A stretch of DNA of 64,000 nucleotides from Wuchereria bancrofti (lineage: Eukaryota > Nematoda > Chromadorea > Rhabditida > Onchocercidae): positions 10,535,313-10,599,312 of the forward strand of contig SSBO01000009.1 in NCBI GenBank assembly GCA_005281725.1, in the 5' to 3' direction. Shown piece after piece: positions 26,283-37,894 of the stretch; positions within the stretch are counted from its first letter, which is position 1; every line of letters starts with the position of its first letter. The translations under genes were made by a program, and so were the position numbers. The notes beneath the pieces are model-generated. The model searched no databases, was not told the DNA's origin, and saw only the letters and a list, made by a program, of their open reading frames with translations.

Positions 26283-28044
26283 TAACATTAGACATTCGAT
26301 GATTATTAAAATTGAATTTTTTTTTAAATTAAAATTGAATAAACAAAAACAACCCAATTCTACACAAATAAAACATACGATCGTTGTTTTATTTAATTAA
26401 ATGATTACTATTAATGGTATTTAATGAGATTTCACTTCGTCCACTTTATGCTGCATAAGGCTAATCTGATTACGGTAAAGAATTTATACCGTTTCATCAA
26501 AGGGTGCCATTATCACTGATCCGTGTCTTTAATCCATCGCCAAACAATCGTTGAAGCCAAAAAATTAATCGCTTACTTCAATTTTTTACTTTTCTCACAC
26601 ATAACTTAATGACATATCATATAATAAAGTAACGAAATGGAAATTTTAATTAAGTTAAACTGTAGTAAACGATAAAAAAAGATTCAAATTTAAATTGAAA
26701 TATGAAAGATTCAAATTTAAACTGAAATATGGTACACATAAATGCTAGCAGAAAACATTGTCATTTCGGAGATTATATGTCGCCTTAAAATCATTCGTCA
26801 CCAAACATAAATAAATTTATGGCCTCTTTTTACGACAGTCGCATTTTATGATCCTCAAATAGAGTCGGTAAGAAATTCATCCATAAATTAAGTCTTTAAA
26901 TTTCGAATTAAATATTTCAATTCAATAAGGGATTTTCTGGTGTTGACGATCTAATAGTACCGCAGGATATGATGGCTTGAAAACAGTTTATTTGTATTAT
27001 TGCACTTTTAAATTATAATTCTCACATAATGCGAATGATATTCTCGACTATCACTTTAAATCTCGAACATTACTTTTTGCTAAGAATTTAAGATAACTGA
27101 TCTTTAGTTCATCCGGTTTGTTGATCTTTAGCTCATTTAGATAACTAACTGATCATTAGCTCATTTAACGTTGCAAAGCTGCGAGGTGTAAATTACTTTA
27201 CAGTAGAAAAAAATTATTGAAAAATTTGATTTTTTGCTATACAACAAATTTTTTTTGCACTGCAAGTAAGTAAATAGGTTAAAAGTTATAAGAGGAAAAG
27301 AAAAAAAAAAGATTTAAATTAAGAAAAATTTAAATAATTTCATGAATTTCGGACAAGTTTACCATTTCGATGAAATTGCAATCTGTAACTATTTTCAAAC
27401 AATGTTTAGCAGTCCGTGAAATTAGCTATTCGTGAAGACTCTAATTAGGACATCCGACGACAATCAATTGTCACCGTTAGCTCATTTGCATTTGAAAAGT
27501 TAAATCAACAAGTATTTGAGGTTTTATATAAATAGAAATTTTGATAGTACGTCAAAGCATTCTCAATATTTCATTTCTACCCGGTTGTTCCTGCGTCATT
27601 TGCGCCAATTGCTGGAAGTTGGCCTCAATTAATCAACAAATTGACATTACAATTCTTATATTTGAACAAACATCGATGCTGTGAAATTTCAGAAAACAAA
27701 TTTTGATTAATTTTGATTATTTTAAAGATCGAAGATAGAATGCTAGTTCAAAAAGAAAATATTTTTAACGTAAAGTTACTTTCCGGTATAATATCACAAT
27801 CGATTGAAATCGTAATTTATGTAAAATACTGATAATATTAATAGGAAGAAAGTCCGGAAAGTGCCTTAAGGAATTGGTCTGTCACTCAAAAATGATTGCT
27901 ATAATTAAATTTCATTCCTGAAAGGATAAAAATTTATTTCTGTATGAAACGGTAAATAAAAATATACACGAATGAATTGGAATGTGTGAAATTGGTGCAT
28001 TACAGTGTCACACCAATTCAAGAAATAAACTGAACAATTACCGC
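26283..28044. repeat. 1.76 kb dispersed direct repeat, copy 1
   Basis: From TAACATTAGACATTCGATGA to ACCGCC this segment is nearly identical to 39048-40809, with a constant offset of about 12,765 bp and only scattered substitutions (for example CCGCAGGATATGATGG here against CCGCGGCACATAATGA there). Both copies have the same orientation. No open frame, transposase or LTR is visible. It is GC-richer than the surroundings. The right end carries an inverted repeat around TTGGTGCATTACAGTGTCACACCAA. It may be a non-autonomous mobile element or a segmental duplication. Confidence 0.93.
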
Positions 28045-28938
28045 CACTTCTTCCCTCTCCTTTTATCCCTCTAATTGTTGCGCAGTAATGCAAAGCATAG
28101 TGATTGTAATTGTGCTATAATTGTTTGTTTGTAATTTCCTTGACGAAAATAATTATGCAAACAATTATGCGCATTTGGTTAAAATCACTGCTACATTTGA
28201 AACATTGAAATTGGTTTACCCTTAATTTTGCATAATTTTAACTTCATTATTTAGCTTCTTTTTTTTTAAGATTTCAATGATAGAAAAACGAAATTTTCTT
28301 TTTTCTATCATACTAATTTATGCAAAAGTTGATTACAAATTTTTCATGCATCTGACAGAATTGATTATTTTTGAATTTAATTAGATGTAATAATTAAATG
28401 AAATCATTGGAAATTCATGTGATCAAACAATGAAATGTTAAGTTTATTTTTATTTAACCTTCTGATATGATAGAGTTAATCATTTCATGCAATTTTCTTT
28501 TTCCATTTTATTTAAATTCATCTTTTTAATTAATTGCAATTAGATGAAAGATGCTATTAAGTAGCACTTATGTCTACAAAAATAAGAAAAAAAGAAATGA
28601 AAGGTTTTTTTGTTGTGAAGTGTAAAAGTAAAGTGTATCTGATGAAACATACAATTATTCATTCTATAAAGTATCCATTAATGACATTTTACATTTATGT
28701 CGTAGTAATTGTGCTATTTTGTTATAAAATATAATAACAATTAATAATAGAAAACTGCACAAGTTGTTTATATTTCAAATATTTTAGATAAATTTTTCAT
28801 AAATTTGAAAAATTTGTTTTCATTGCTGTCAAGTTGTTCTTTTTATGGTCATTAAAAATTTAACAAATTTATATGGAAATAATAAAATATTAGCTATATA
28901 TTTCTATTTGAATTTTTGCCTAAAATATTTGAAAAAAA
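28045..28938. other. Intergenic, no gene seen
   Basis: AT-rich sequence with no supported exons, repeats or RNA genes. Confidence 0.45.
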
Positions 28939-29458
28939 TAAAATAAATAAATAAATAAACCATTAAATATGAAAAGAGTTAAGTTGAGAGAGAAATTGAA
29001 AGAAAAATTATCATTTACCTTTATCACAACACATTTTTTTTAGGTATATATTTTTAAAAATATTTCGAAAAATTTTTAGTGTATATTTTTAGGTATTTAT
29101 CGTAGTATATTTTTAAGAGGAATTTTTTCCTTTTTTTTTTTTTTACTTTAGAGAAATTAGTGGAAGAAATAATCTTTGCACTCTATATGAGATNNNNNNN
29201 NNNTAAAATAAATAAATAAATAAACCATTAAATATGAAAAGAGTTAAGTTGAGAGAGAAATTGAAAGAAAAATTATCATTTACCTTTATCACAACACATT
29301 TTTTTTAGGTATATATTTTTAAAAATATTTCGAAAAATTTTTAGTGTATATTTTTAGGTATTTATCGTAGTATATTTTTAAGAGGAATTTTTTCCTTTTT
29401 TTTTTTTTTACTTTAGAGAAATTAGTGGAAGAAATAATCTTTGCACTCTATATGAGAT
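28939..29458. other. Assembly gap of 10 N flanked by identical 255-bp copies
   Basis: Bases 28939-29193 recur as 29204-29458, each 255 long and by eye identical including homopolymer lengths, with ten Ns at 29194-29203. This is the signature of two contig ends that overlap but were placed side by side. The true sequence probably has one copy. Confidence 0.9.
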
Positions 29459-31559
29459 ATTTTAAAGTCATTAATGACTATTTGACTTTCATCCAAAATA
29501 AGAGATCAAAGAATTTGCTTTTTACTTGCCAAAACTCCATATGAGGTACATTAATTAATTAATTAACAGTGGAAGTCCATTTTGCTAGCATATCATTTGT
29601 TAAGAATTCCGTAAATGAGCGAATTGAATTGAATTGAAAGTCACTGCAGGTGGTAAAACTATGACAAATAGTGTTAGAGTGAACTGTACATTTTGTTTGA
29701 AATGAAATAAAAGAGAATCGGTAACACAAAAGAAAAAAAAAAAGAAAAAAGAAAAAAACCGAAATATAGAAAGGAAATAAGGAAAGAAAGGTTAAAAAGA
29801 AATAAAAGCAAAAAGTGGAATGACCTTTATCATCATCATCAACCATACAGTGTCATCATTATGACCATTCTCAATTATAACAACAATTTAAGCAATATTG
29901 CAAAAAATTATGAACTTAAAATGATATTGAAATTCTTTTACTTGAAAAGTACACACTTCGTATAAAATATTAACAGCTATAATTATTAGCTAATAATATC
30001 ATCATTAAAATTCAACATAATTTAATTCTGAGTTCATTAAATTGCTATATGAATTGATGTAATTTAAATTGAAAATATTTAGATGACATTAATTTCTAAG
30101 TAATTTTTTTATTTATTTCCTTTCAAAAATGTTCTTTATCTTTTTCAATTTATTTATTTATTTGCCTTCAAAAATCTTATTTATCTTTTTCACCAACCAT
30201 CTTATGCTGCTAAAAAGTCCATAATTAAGAATTTGAGCTCAAGGTACTGTCCACAACATAAACACATCATCGTTCTGATCTTTTAATCGTTCCATACAAT
30301 TCCACTTAAATGGTATTTATCAACAACAATCATCATACCATCATTAGTACCGTTTACTATTCAAATGAAGATTTGAAGATTATAAATCAAAAAATTGCCA
30401 TTAGTACAAAAGATTTTCTCTCTTCGTTGTTTACTTTCATATAATGATGCATTAAAGGAATAATCTTCCAATCAGACAATTAGACTTATTTCAAGTATAA
30501 TTTAATTTAGCAAAATCATATAGTTCATAGACCAATTCTAGAAAATCATTTGAATAAACCAATGTGTGCTTCTTCTAAATGGAATAAACGACATATTGAA
30601 GTTATAATTATCGTTTGGAAGAAAATTAATGATGGATAAAGAATAGTATACTTAATCTCTTATTCTCGTCTATCACAATTTACTAAATGATATAATGAAT
30701 AATTTTTTTTTTCTTTTTTTTGCATAAAACATGAGATTAACACCTGTATATACACTCAGACTGTCATAAATTTTAAGACCAGAATGTTTCAAGATAAAGT
30801 TCTAAGGCAATTTAGACTATGAATAAAACAAAAGCTTAGCTTTTATTAATTGACAACAAAAAAAACAACATTCAACAATACACTTTATATGAATAAAATG
30901 TTGCAAACAAAATAAATATAAAAGCATAAAAAAAGTCATTCCTTTTAATGACAGTAATATTTCTAATTTACAAATTCTTATATCAATATTCTCGACTTTT
31001 ATTAAATGACAAAAAAAGGACAAAGAGATAGGAAGACTTACATAAAACATTAGATTTTCACCCTACCACCAAACCCTTTTAATAACAACAACAACAAAAC
31101 CTACTTAGTGTTTAATTTGTTGTCTAAATTTGATCCATAGAATTTCCCTAATTTCTCTAAATATAACAACCAAGAAAAAAAAAGGCCTCACCCCTCATTT
31201 TATTTTCTCAACAAAATTCGCATTTAGTTCCACAGAATAATTAAAGGAAAATGGACGAGGCTTTAAAGGATAATCATAAACGCTGAATTTGATTGTAAGA
31301 ACCATAATATCAAACATATTATAAAAAGGTGGAAGTTAAAGAAATCACTGCCTAATCGTATCCGGAACCTGCTGACGGCCTAGATAATTTGCTAGCATGT
31401 CAAGACAAGAATTTTAAATAGCTTCCTTTTAGATAAAATTGGAAACAAAAAGGAAAGCATTTTCTCTCTAAATAAAGAATTTCGCTGTCACTCTAAATAT
31501 TTTAAAAATTTGTAGCATCATATAAAAGCAGACTATATTCTAATATTGCTTAAATTATC
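29459..31559. other. Intergenic region downstream of the synthetase gene
   Basis: No supported exons. The part nearest 31559 should contain the 3' untranslated region of the minus-strand tyrosyl-tRNA synthetase gene. I could not point to a clear poly(A) signal close to its stop codon. Confidence 0.45.
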
Positions 31560-34500
31560 CTATTTTTTACCACCTTTTTTACTAGGAAAAGCTGTCGATA
31601 TTAACTTTGTTTTAGTTGTAAAACATGTTCGAATGGGGTCGCAGAACTGATTGATTTTAGATATAACTACTGCCTTTAAATCTGCGGGATGCAAACTTCC
31701 ATCCACAATTATTCTTGCCAATTCATCACAACCATTAATCTCTATATTTCCACCATTTTCTTCCGAACGTTCGATTAACAATTCTAAAATTCGAAATTCA
31801 CTGACTCATTATAAAATCGAAGCAATTCAGAAAATCTCTGAAACAACTCTAAAGAAATAGTACATGGTCAGTGCATATAACAACCTTTAACATTACAGGT
31901 AAAGGGAATGAACAATAAGAGTCATTATATTTCCATTCAAACAGCAAAGAAATAATAATAATAACAAAGAAACACTTGACTAATTAGTAATTTGATTCTC
32001 AACAGTTATGTAGGGCAATAAAAACAGATCAGTCATGGGATTTCAACGATAGAGCTCACAACCATGACATACAAACTTTATTATTTATTAGAACAAATCT
32101 CGTGCAGAAGACAAAATAATCCTTAGATTGCATCAAACAATTTATAATGATGTAGGAAAAATGATTAAGGTAAACTCACTTGATCCAAAATATGGAAATA
32201 TAAACTGTTTTGCAAGTTCGAAAGCGATATTACCCTTCAAATTACCGGGTTCACAAAATGAACGTGCAATCTTTTGTTTGACTTGCTTTGGTGTATCCAA
32301 GGGATCCAGATGAAATTCAGGATCTGATGCAGACATTTTACTACCTGACATAGATGGCAAGATTGGGACTAACAAATGTGCACGAGGTTGTTGTCCACGT
32401 CGTTGCATCATCTGAAAAACCGGAATATACGATGAAGTACAATCCGTGAATAACCTTCTTATGATGACAAAAGTGAATTTCTAGAAAGAACTCTATCAAA
32501 AAATGAGAAATCAAGAATAAAATATTTATAATATTGTTGTATAAATAAAAATAAACAAAAAATGATACGCTGTATCATACAGCGTTTCAAACTTTAGCAT
32601 TCTATATCAAACAATAACTCATATTACAGTTATTGGGAGCAACGAGAAAAATTCAACTCAAATTTAAAAATTGAATAATGATTAAAAACCTGCTCAGCGA
32701 ATTCCGAAAAAGGACGCATTTCTTCACCCATTATAACAATATCAATATTCATAAAATAATGGTCAATGGTGAAATATAGAGGTGATAATAATGAGCCCAA
32801 TGTCACTCCTTCCAGTATGGATGCTTCATCTCGTGTTACTTTGGAAGCCATCTGATACATTTCAAAAGTATATTCCCTATATATAAACTTTACTTTGTTT
32901 TATTACTTGATTGACAAGTTTAAGTATAAGTTAATACCAATGATCCAACTTATTTTAGCTGAAGTTAAGCTGCGATATCGTAACAAGATTTATCGGATGT
33001 TCTAGCGCTTTCAATAATTCGAATATATTATCTGCGGCAACAATTCAATTCATGCATAAATATATTGTAATTTAAGAAAAATAATACTCACGGTTCCAAT
33101 TGATAGCTCGATCCTCGAACAATTTTGATATGTTTTAAGTCAAGTAGAATAAAGATCTGCTGCAAAACCATAGTATAATAATCACAACGCGAGTCTCGAA
33201 TATTCCAAGAGCATTTCTCGTTATCCAAAAAAGCATCGATATCAGCCAAAACTATTGTTACAGAAACATTCCCTAGCAGCTGTAGTTTCTAAACATAAAA
33301 AAAGTATTGAATATATCTTCAAATGACAATATCCTATAAGATCAATAGATCGTGGTAAAAGTTGCCAGAGGGAATCAATTTCCACCGAAATGTAAAACAT
33401 CTCCAGTAACATTTGTCTGTATGAATGACGTATATTTCTCAACCTTGAGAAAACTAATATCCTCAAGAACATTGAAAACGGCTGGTGAGGAGTATTCGCA
33501 GTTATTTTGAATTATAAAAAACAAGCCACGACAATTTTTTTTTAATAAAAAGGAAGAAAATTCCAAAAAAGTATAAACAATTTTAAAAAAAAAGAAAAGA
33601 ACTTTGAAATCAAAAAAAGGACCTTCAATTTGAAAAGCGGAATAACAAAACCCAGATGAAAGCGACCTTTTGGTGCTATCGTATAAACAATATGTAATAA
33701 ACCATTCTCTTTGATTCGTTTTTTAAGCCATATTTCACCACTGACTAACTGCAAGATACACAATTAAAATTTGAATAATTTGTATGAGGTTTTTTGGTTC
33801 AACTATCTAAAGCTATAGTGGAAATATATAATGATATTTATATAAGAATCATTCATGCAATCTCATAAAACACAAATACCTCAGTATCACAGATAATTTC
33901 TCGAAACCTTTGATCTTCGTCACCATTCAGGGTGACGCTATCGTCAATCGTAGGATTAGCAGAGTGTGCTAAACTATCATCTAATATACTTGTGGAATAT
34001 CCTTTTTCCAATAATAATAGCATTTCTTCGTCCATACAGTTGTTTTGTACTTCTTCCAGTACATCACAAATAAATTCCTACAAAACAAATATGATCAAAC
34101 GATTCAATAATCAATCAATCAATCAAAAAGAAGGAAATAAAGTAACGAAATGAAATAAGAAACAAAGATACATGGATTAGTAATGCAATGTACAAGAAAT
34201 ATAACCGAATTGTTCGAACAAATACTAGAGAATACAACGAATCACCATTGTATCTAATGAGATTACTCGATATCTATTTTGCATACTGCGAAACTGATAC
34301 ATGAATATACATACCTGTATCAGTTTTAGAGGTATGCATAGCAAGGGTAATGAACCTTAAAACCTCAACACGCCAACAGAGCAGCTTCACGCTACACCAT
34401 GACGGTAGTCCCTACACGCGCGGGTGTTATATTTTAAAATGTTCTTGTTAAATTTTGTGGAAAAATGTAACCGATCGAAACATCAGAAATCTCATAAAAA

Positions 34501-36590
34501 TTGATGGAAAATAAATTGTGATGCTACAAAGTGATTCCTTAAGTGTAAACTTTCAAGACATGATTCAATATTAGCGACAAATTGTCGCAGCATCAGGACT
34601 TTTTGTATGTTCACTTGAACTACCAATTCGAACCCTTTGCTACAAAATAATTTCGCATATTTTGCACGCTCACTAATTGAAAACATAGCACGCGTATTAG
34701 AATATGCAAATGCAAAGCTTATGTCACCGAGTACAATTTTTCATCACATTATTTACTAATACCAGTAATGATGAATCAAATAGATTTGTTAAGTTAAATT
34801 CATTTAAAAACAAACGATAATTGTTATTGAGATTTCTGTTTTTCCATTTAATGCAAACTTAATATAAAGATAAAATATGAGATAACACAGACCTTAACAG
34901 TCGCTTTCAAAACAGTTTCAGAGATCTCTCCTGCATTATATTCTTCAAGTAAATTCTTATAGTTGTCGTATTCCTTTCCACCAAAACTGATTGCTTTTGG
35001 AGAAATAATTGGAAATAAAACATGCTCACAGAAAGCTAGTATACCGTTTTCATCGGAATCACGACTGCAGACAGCGCTATCGATTTTCCTCCGCACAATA
35101 TCTGCTTTATCCAGCAAATCAATTTTTGAATTTTCTTCCGAACTAAATCAAAACTATTTCGTTCCAATAAATATAGAAAATAAATTTCAATAAATGTCAG
35201 TGAGAGAAAACACAAACTTCCGTGCGATAGGAAGTTGTGTAGACTTAAGAAATTAAGTCATATTTGACAAAACTAACTCAAATGTATTCAACTGATCGAC
35301 AACATTAAAATGGAAATCAAACAAACCAACAAATTTAAAAAACTACCTGCTCATCTTTGATCCTTGCAACCCAGGTACCATAGGATTCATAAGGTGAAAC
35401 CTTTTGCCTAATTTTAACTTTGGAAGCTGTTCCTCAGCCAGTATGAAAATTTTTCTTTGATCCACTCCACCAAACTGACCATCAACTTTCAAGTACTGCT
35501 CATCCAAAGCTTGCAATAATGGATAGAGTAAACCGCTCAATAATGGTGATGCTACCTGCAAGGAAGGAAGAATCACTAAACTAACTACTGAAATCTTCTA
35601 GAGACAAACCTTATTTTAAAACCTAATCGGCACATAAAAGGAGTCTTACTTGCTTTACCACTTCAGCGCCAGCACGTAAAGCATCTCTCCTTGTTACAAT
35701 ATTACATAATCGAAGCAAATCAGATGTATATTCCCTTAAAATATGAATTATTAACTAACTTTATGTAAAAATGATGAAAGCGTACTTGAATACCAAACAA
35801 AAAGCCTGCTAAATTGATCATTATTAACTAAATATCAACGAATGAATTAAGTAAACAGTAAACATTTCAACGAAAAATTAACCTTGTCAACTGGTATGAT
35901 GTCCCTCTAACAAAATGCAGCTGATCCAACGGTACATGCAATGCAGTAAGCAATGCTTTGATCACTTTTTCATAATATAATACCCGATTATCCAAAAGCT
36001 CCCAACTGCTTTTTAAATTATCCAAAAATGCATGCAAATCAGCAAATAGTATCGTCACCTGCATGTGAAGTTAGTCTATTATCCTGAGAAAGTAAAATGT
36101 CCAGTAAAAATAGTAACAATAAAACCTGGACAATCTAAGACCACTAAAAATTCACTCCATGACCGAAATTAATTTCTGAGATATTACTAAAAAAGCTACC
36201 TAAAATTAATTAACAACACATACCTTCAGATTTGCCGTCAAAAAGTCAGCAATTTTCCTTATTGGTACAAAATATCCCACATGCGGTTTTCCTGTAGTTG
36301 CTGTGCCCCAATATACATGAATATTTTTTTTTGATGCCAACTGTTTTGTAATTTTCTCCAATCCCAAAACTTCCTAAAATAAACGATCAGTATAAGATAT
36401 TAGGATAAATCATATGAATTGCCATTTTCTGGATAATTAATCATCATTTTTTCATTTCAAGGTATGAAATAATAAATCTCTAATTGTAGCGAACCTGTAA
36501 ATTCCTCGTAATAAGCTTTAGTCGATACAAGTCTTTCTCGGACAATTCATCCGTATTAACTTTTACATCTGATTTGTTGTCGTTTATCAT
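31560..36590 (-). CDS. yars-1: Cytosolic tyrosyl-tRNA synthetase, double-length (two fused catalytic cores), complete
   Basis: Twelve exons, all in phase: 36590-36495, 36373-36224, 36058-35883, 35734-35650, 35555-35347, 35142-34893, 34077-33880, 33748-33623, 33288-33092, 32876-32690, 32411-32180, 31783-31560; 709 residues. The enzyme joins tyrosine to its tRNA using ATP, in the cytosol. First half (about 1-322): N-terminal LITRNLQEVLG, HIGH-like PHVGY (62-66), tyrosine-pocket residues Y53, Y180, Q184, D187 and Q196 ([12 protein letters not shown]), and KMSSS (236-240). An acidic linker (about 323-388) follows. Second half: HLGF (419-422) and KMSAS (583-587), but the pocket positions are V409, S527, F531 and V543, with only D534 kept. 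The C-terminal part HPADLK..DPIR (from about 667) resembles the human anticodon-side region, while the matching part of the first half (ETVLKATVK) does not. No EMAP-II-like tail is present. The ordinary eukaryotic core is about half this length. The symbol follows the nematode name and is by family only. Confidence 0.95.
34281..34338. other. Two-step hairpin inside a synthetase intron
   Basis: Within the 815-base intron 34078-34892, AAACTGATACA (34291-34301) pairs exactly with TGTATCAGTTT (34316-34326), and the outer TGCATAC/GTATGCA arms add 7 pairs beyond a 4/5-base internal loop. The total is 18 pairs over 59 bases with a 14-base loop. It resembles a short miRNA-like hairpin or a decayed inverted-repeat element. 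Confidence 0.5.
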
Positions 36591-36612
36591 GTTGAAAATT
36601 AAACTGGACCAA
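36591..36612 (-). promoter_or_regulatory. Probable trans-splice acceptor and 13-nt 5' leader of the synthetase gene
   Basis: Read on the minus strand, TTTTGGTCCAG ends at 36604, followed by the 13-base leader TTTAATTTTCAAC and then the ATG at 36590. A U-rich acceptor this close to the start with no upstream exon in sight is what spliced-leader addition in nematodes looks like. It supports this start codon. Confidence 0.55.
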
Positions 36613-37894
36613 AAGCAATAATTCCTTTCTTCAGTAATATCCAGCTAATATTTTATTCCAATTCAAGTAAATCCATTAAAAAATAACATTTGCCTAAATC
36701 TTAAATAATATAAGCAACAAATTTTAAACTATATAATCAAACAATAGATTGAACTTTGATCTCGAATTTGAATAAAACAAGTTGTGAGTCATCATCTTCT
36801 AAATCAGCAAAATCCGCAACTTCGCGACAACGACGAAAAAAAAAAACTTTAGTCGAAATTTCCAAAAGCAATATAGCCAGCAAAAAGTTCCGCAGTGCAA
36901 CTGTTAAATTTCGAACTCGAACAATAAAGGCACATAAATCCGTCCACTCATTTTTCCGGATTAATGTCATGCGGAATTCGGATTTAATTCCGATTATTGA
37001 TACATCAATAGAAATAATTCCATTGTTATTGTTATTGCGAAATTTCTGAAATATTTTCGAAATTTTATTTTAAAATTTAATATAGAAATATGAGAGTTGA
37101 ATTAATTAATTAATATTTTCTCTTCTCTTTTGTTTCACAATCAATATAATACATCAATTAATGATTGCTATAATATTTTCTTTCTTTTTTTCTTGAGAAA
37201 ATTTTTGAATACAACAATTTGTTAACTTTCAAGTGTTATTTAAATATTATTTCATGAAATTTCCACCTAAAAAAAAATTTATAACATGGCTATTGTATAT
37301 TTAACTTGAAAACACAATATAATACTTTTCATTGTAAACATTTTGCATTTTTTTAAACTTTAAAAAAGGAAAAAAGAAGAAAGATTGTTTATGGTTCTAA
37401 CTTGTGTTAATATTAAAAAGCAATTAGTGAAATTATCTAATTGAAAAAATATTCTCTGATATTATCAGTGATAACTTATGCAATGCGAAAAATTGTGCCT
37501 TCTAGCAATTTTACTTAAAATAACATTCGTTTTAATTTTGTGATTTCTTTGAATCAAATTTAATTTATTGTATTTATTAAATTAATTAATTTCTTCTCCG
37601 TCTTTATGCTTATTTCATTTTCTCCGTATTGTATGACTTTTATTTGTCGATATTATTATCCATGTTAGTATTATCAGTGATAATCTGCACAATGCCAAAC
37701 TTTATCAGCTAATCAGCATTATCAGTGGACAAGTAATTTCACTACAATTGTATTAATATAATAAGTGAATACTTTTAAAGTTAGTAGTAAGTGTATGTAC
37801 ATTGTGATTGAGAAGAGAAGTCAAAAATTCAAAAGAAAAAAAAAAGTAATTCAGATATTTTCAAATTCAAGTTGTCTTGTTGCGCAGTACTGTC
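36613..37894. other. Region upstream of the synthetase; unexplained GC-richer patch
   Basis: A patch at about 36750-37020 is GC-richer than its surroundings and open on both strands: a basic, serine-rich plus frame (KTSCESSSSKSAKS..RQRRKKK) and a minus frame over nearly the same bases. Neither shows a clear splice partner. It is most simply the promoter region of the synthetase, or a small gene I cannot identify. The rest is AT-rich without features. Confidence 0.35.

Noticed and set aside
26283..28044. LTR of a retroelement (paired with 39048-40809)
   Set aside because: The 11 kb between the copies holds an ordinary host gene and no gag or pol-like frames; no primer-binding site or polypurine tract fits the edges.
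28939..29458. True 255-bp tandem duplication
   Set aside because: Perfect identity on both sides of a 10-N gap is better explained by unmerged contig ends.
32921..33040. Possible extra synthetase exon (frame [18 protein letters not shown])
   Set aside because: Its phase does not fit exon 33288-33092. That exon joins directly and in frame to 32876-32690, whose EYT..VTRDEA matches the first core at the same place.
34327..34430. Possible tRNA gene on the minus strand (TAGCGTGAAGC followed by AGGTTCATTACCC)
   Set aside because: Box A departs from consensus, the T-arm pairs only 4 bases with an oversized loop, and no acceptor stem forms.
36756..37049. 97-codon basic plus frame as a confident gene
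   Set aside because: There is no ATG-supported start, no splice partners and no recognised family. It is kept only as a flagged patch.
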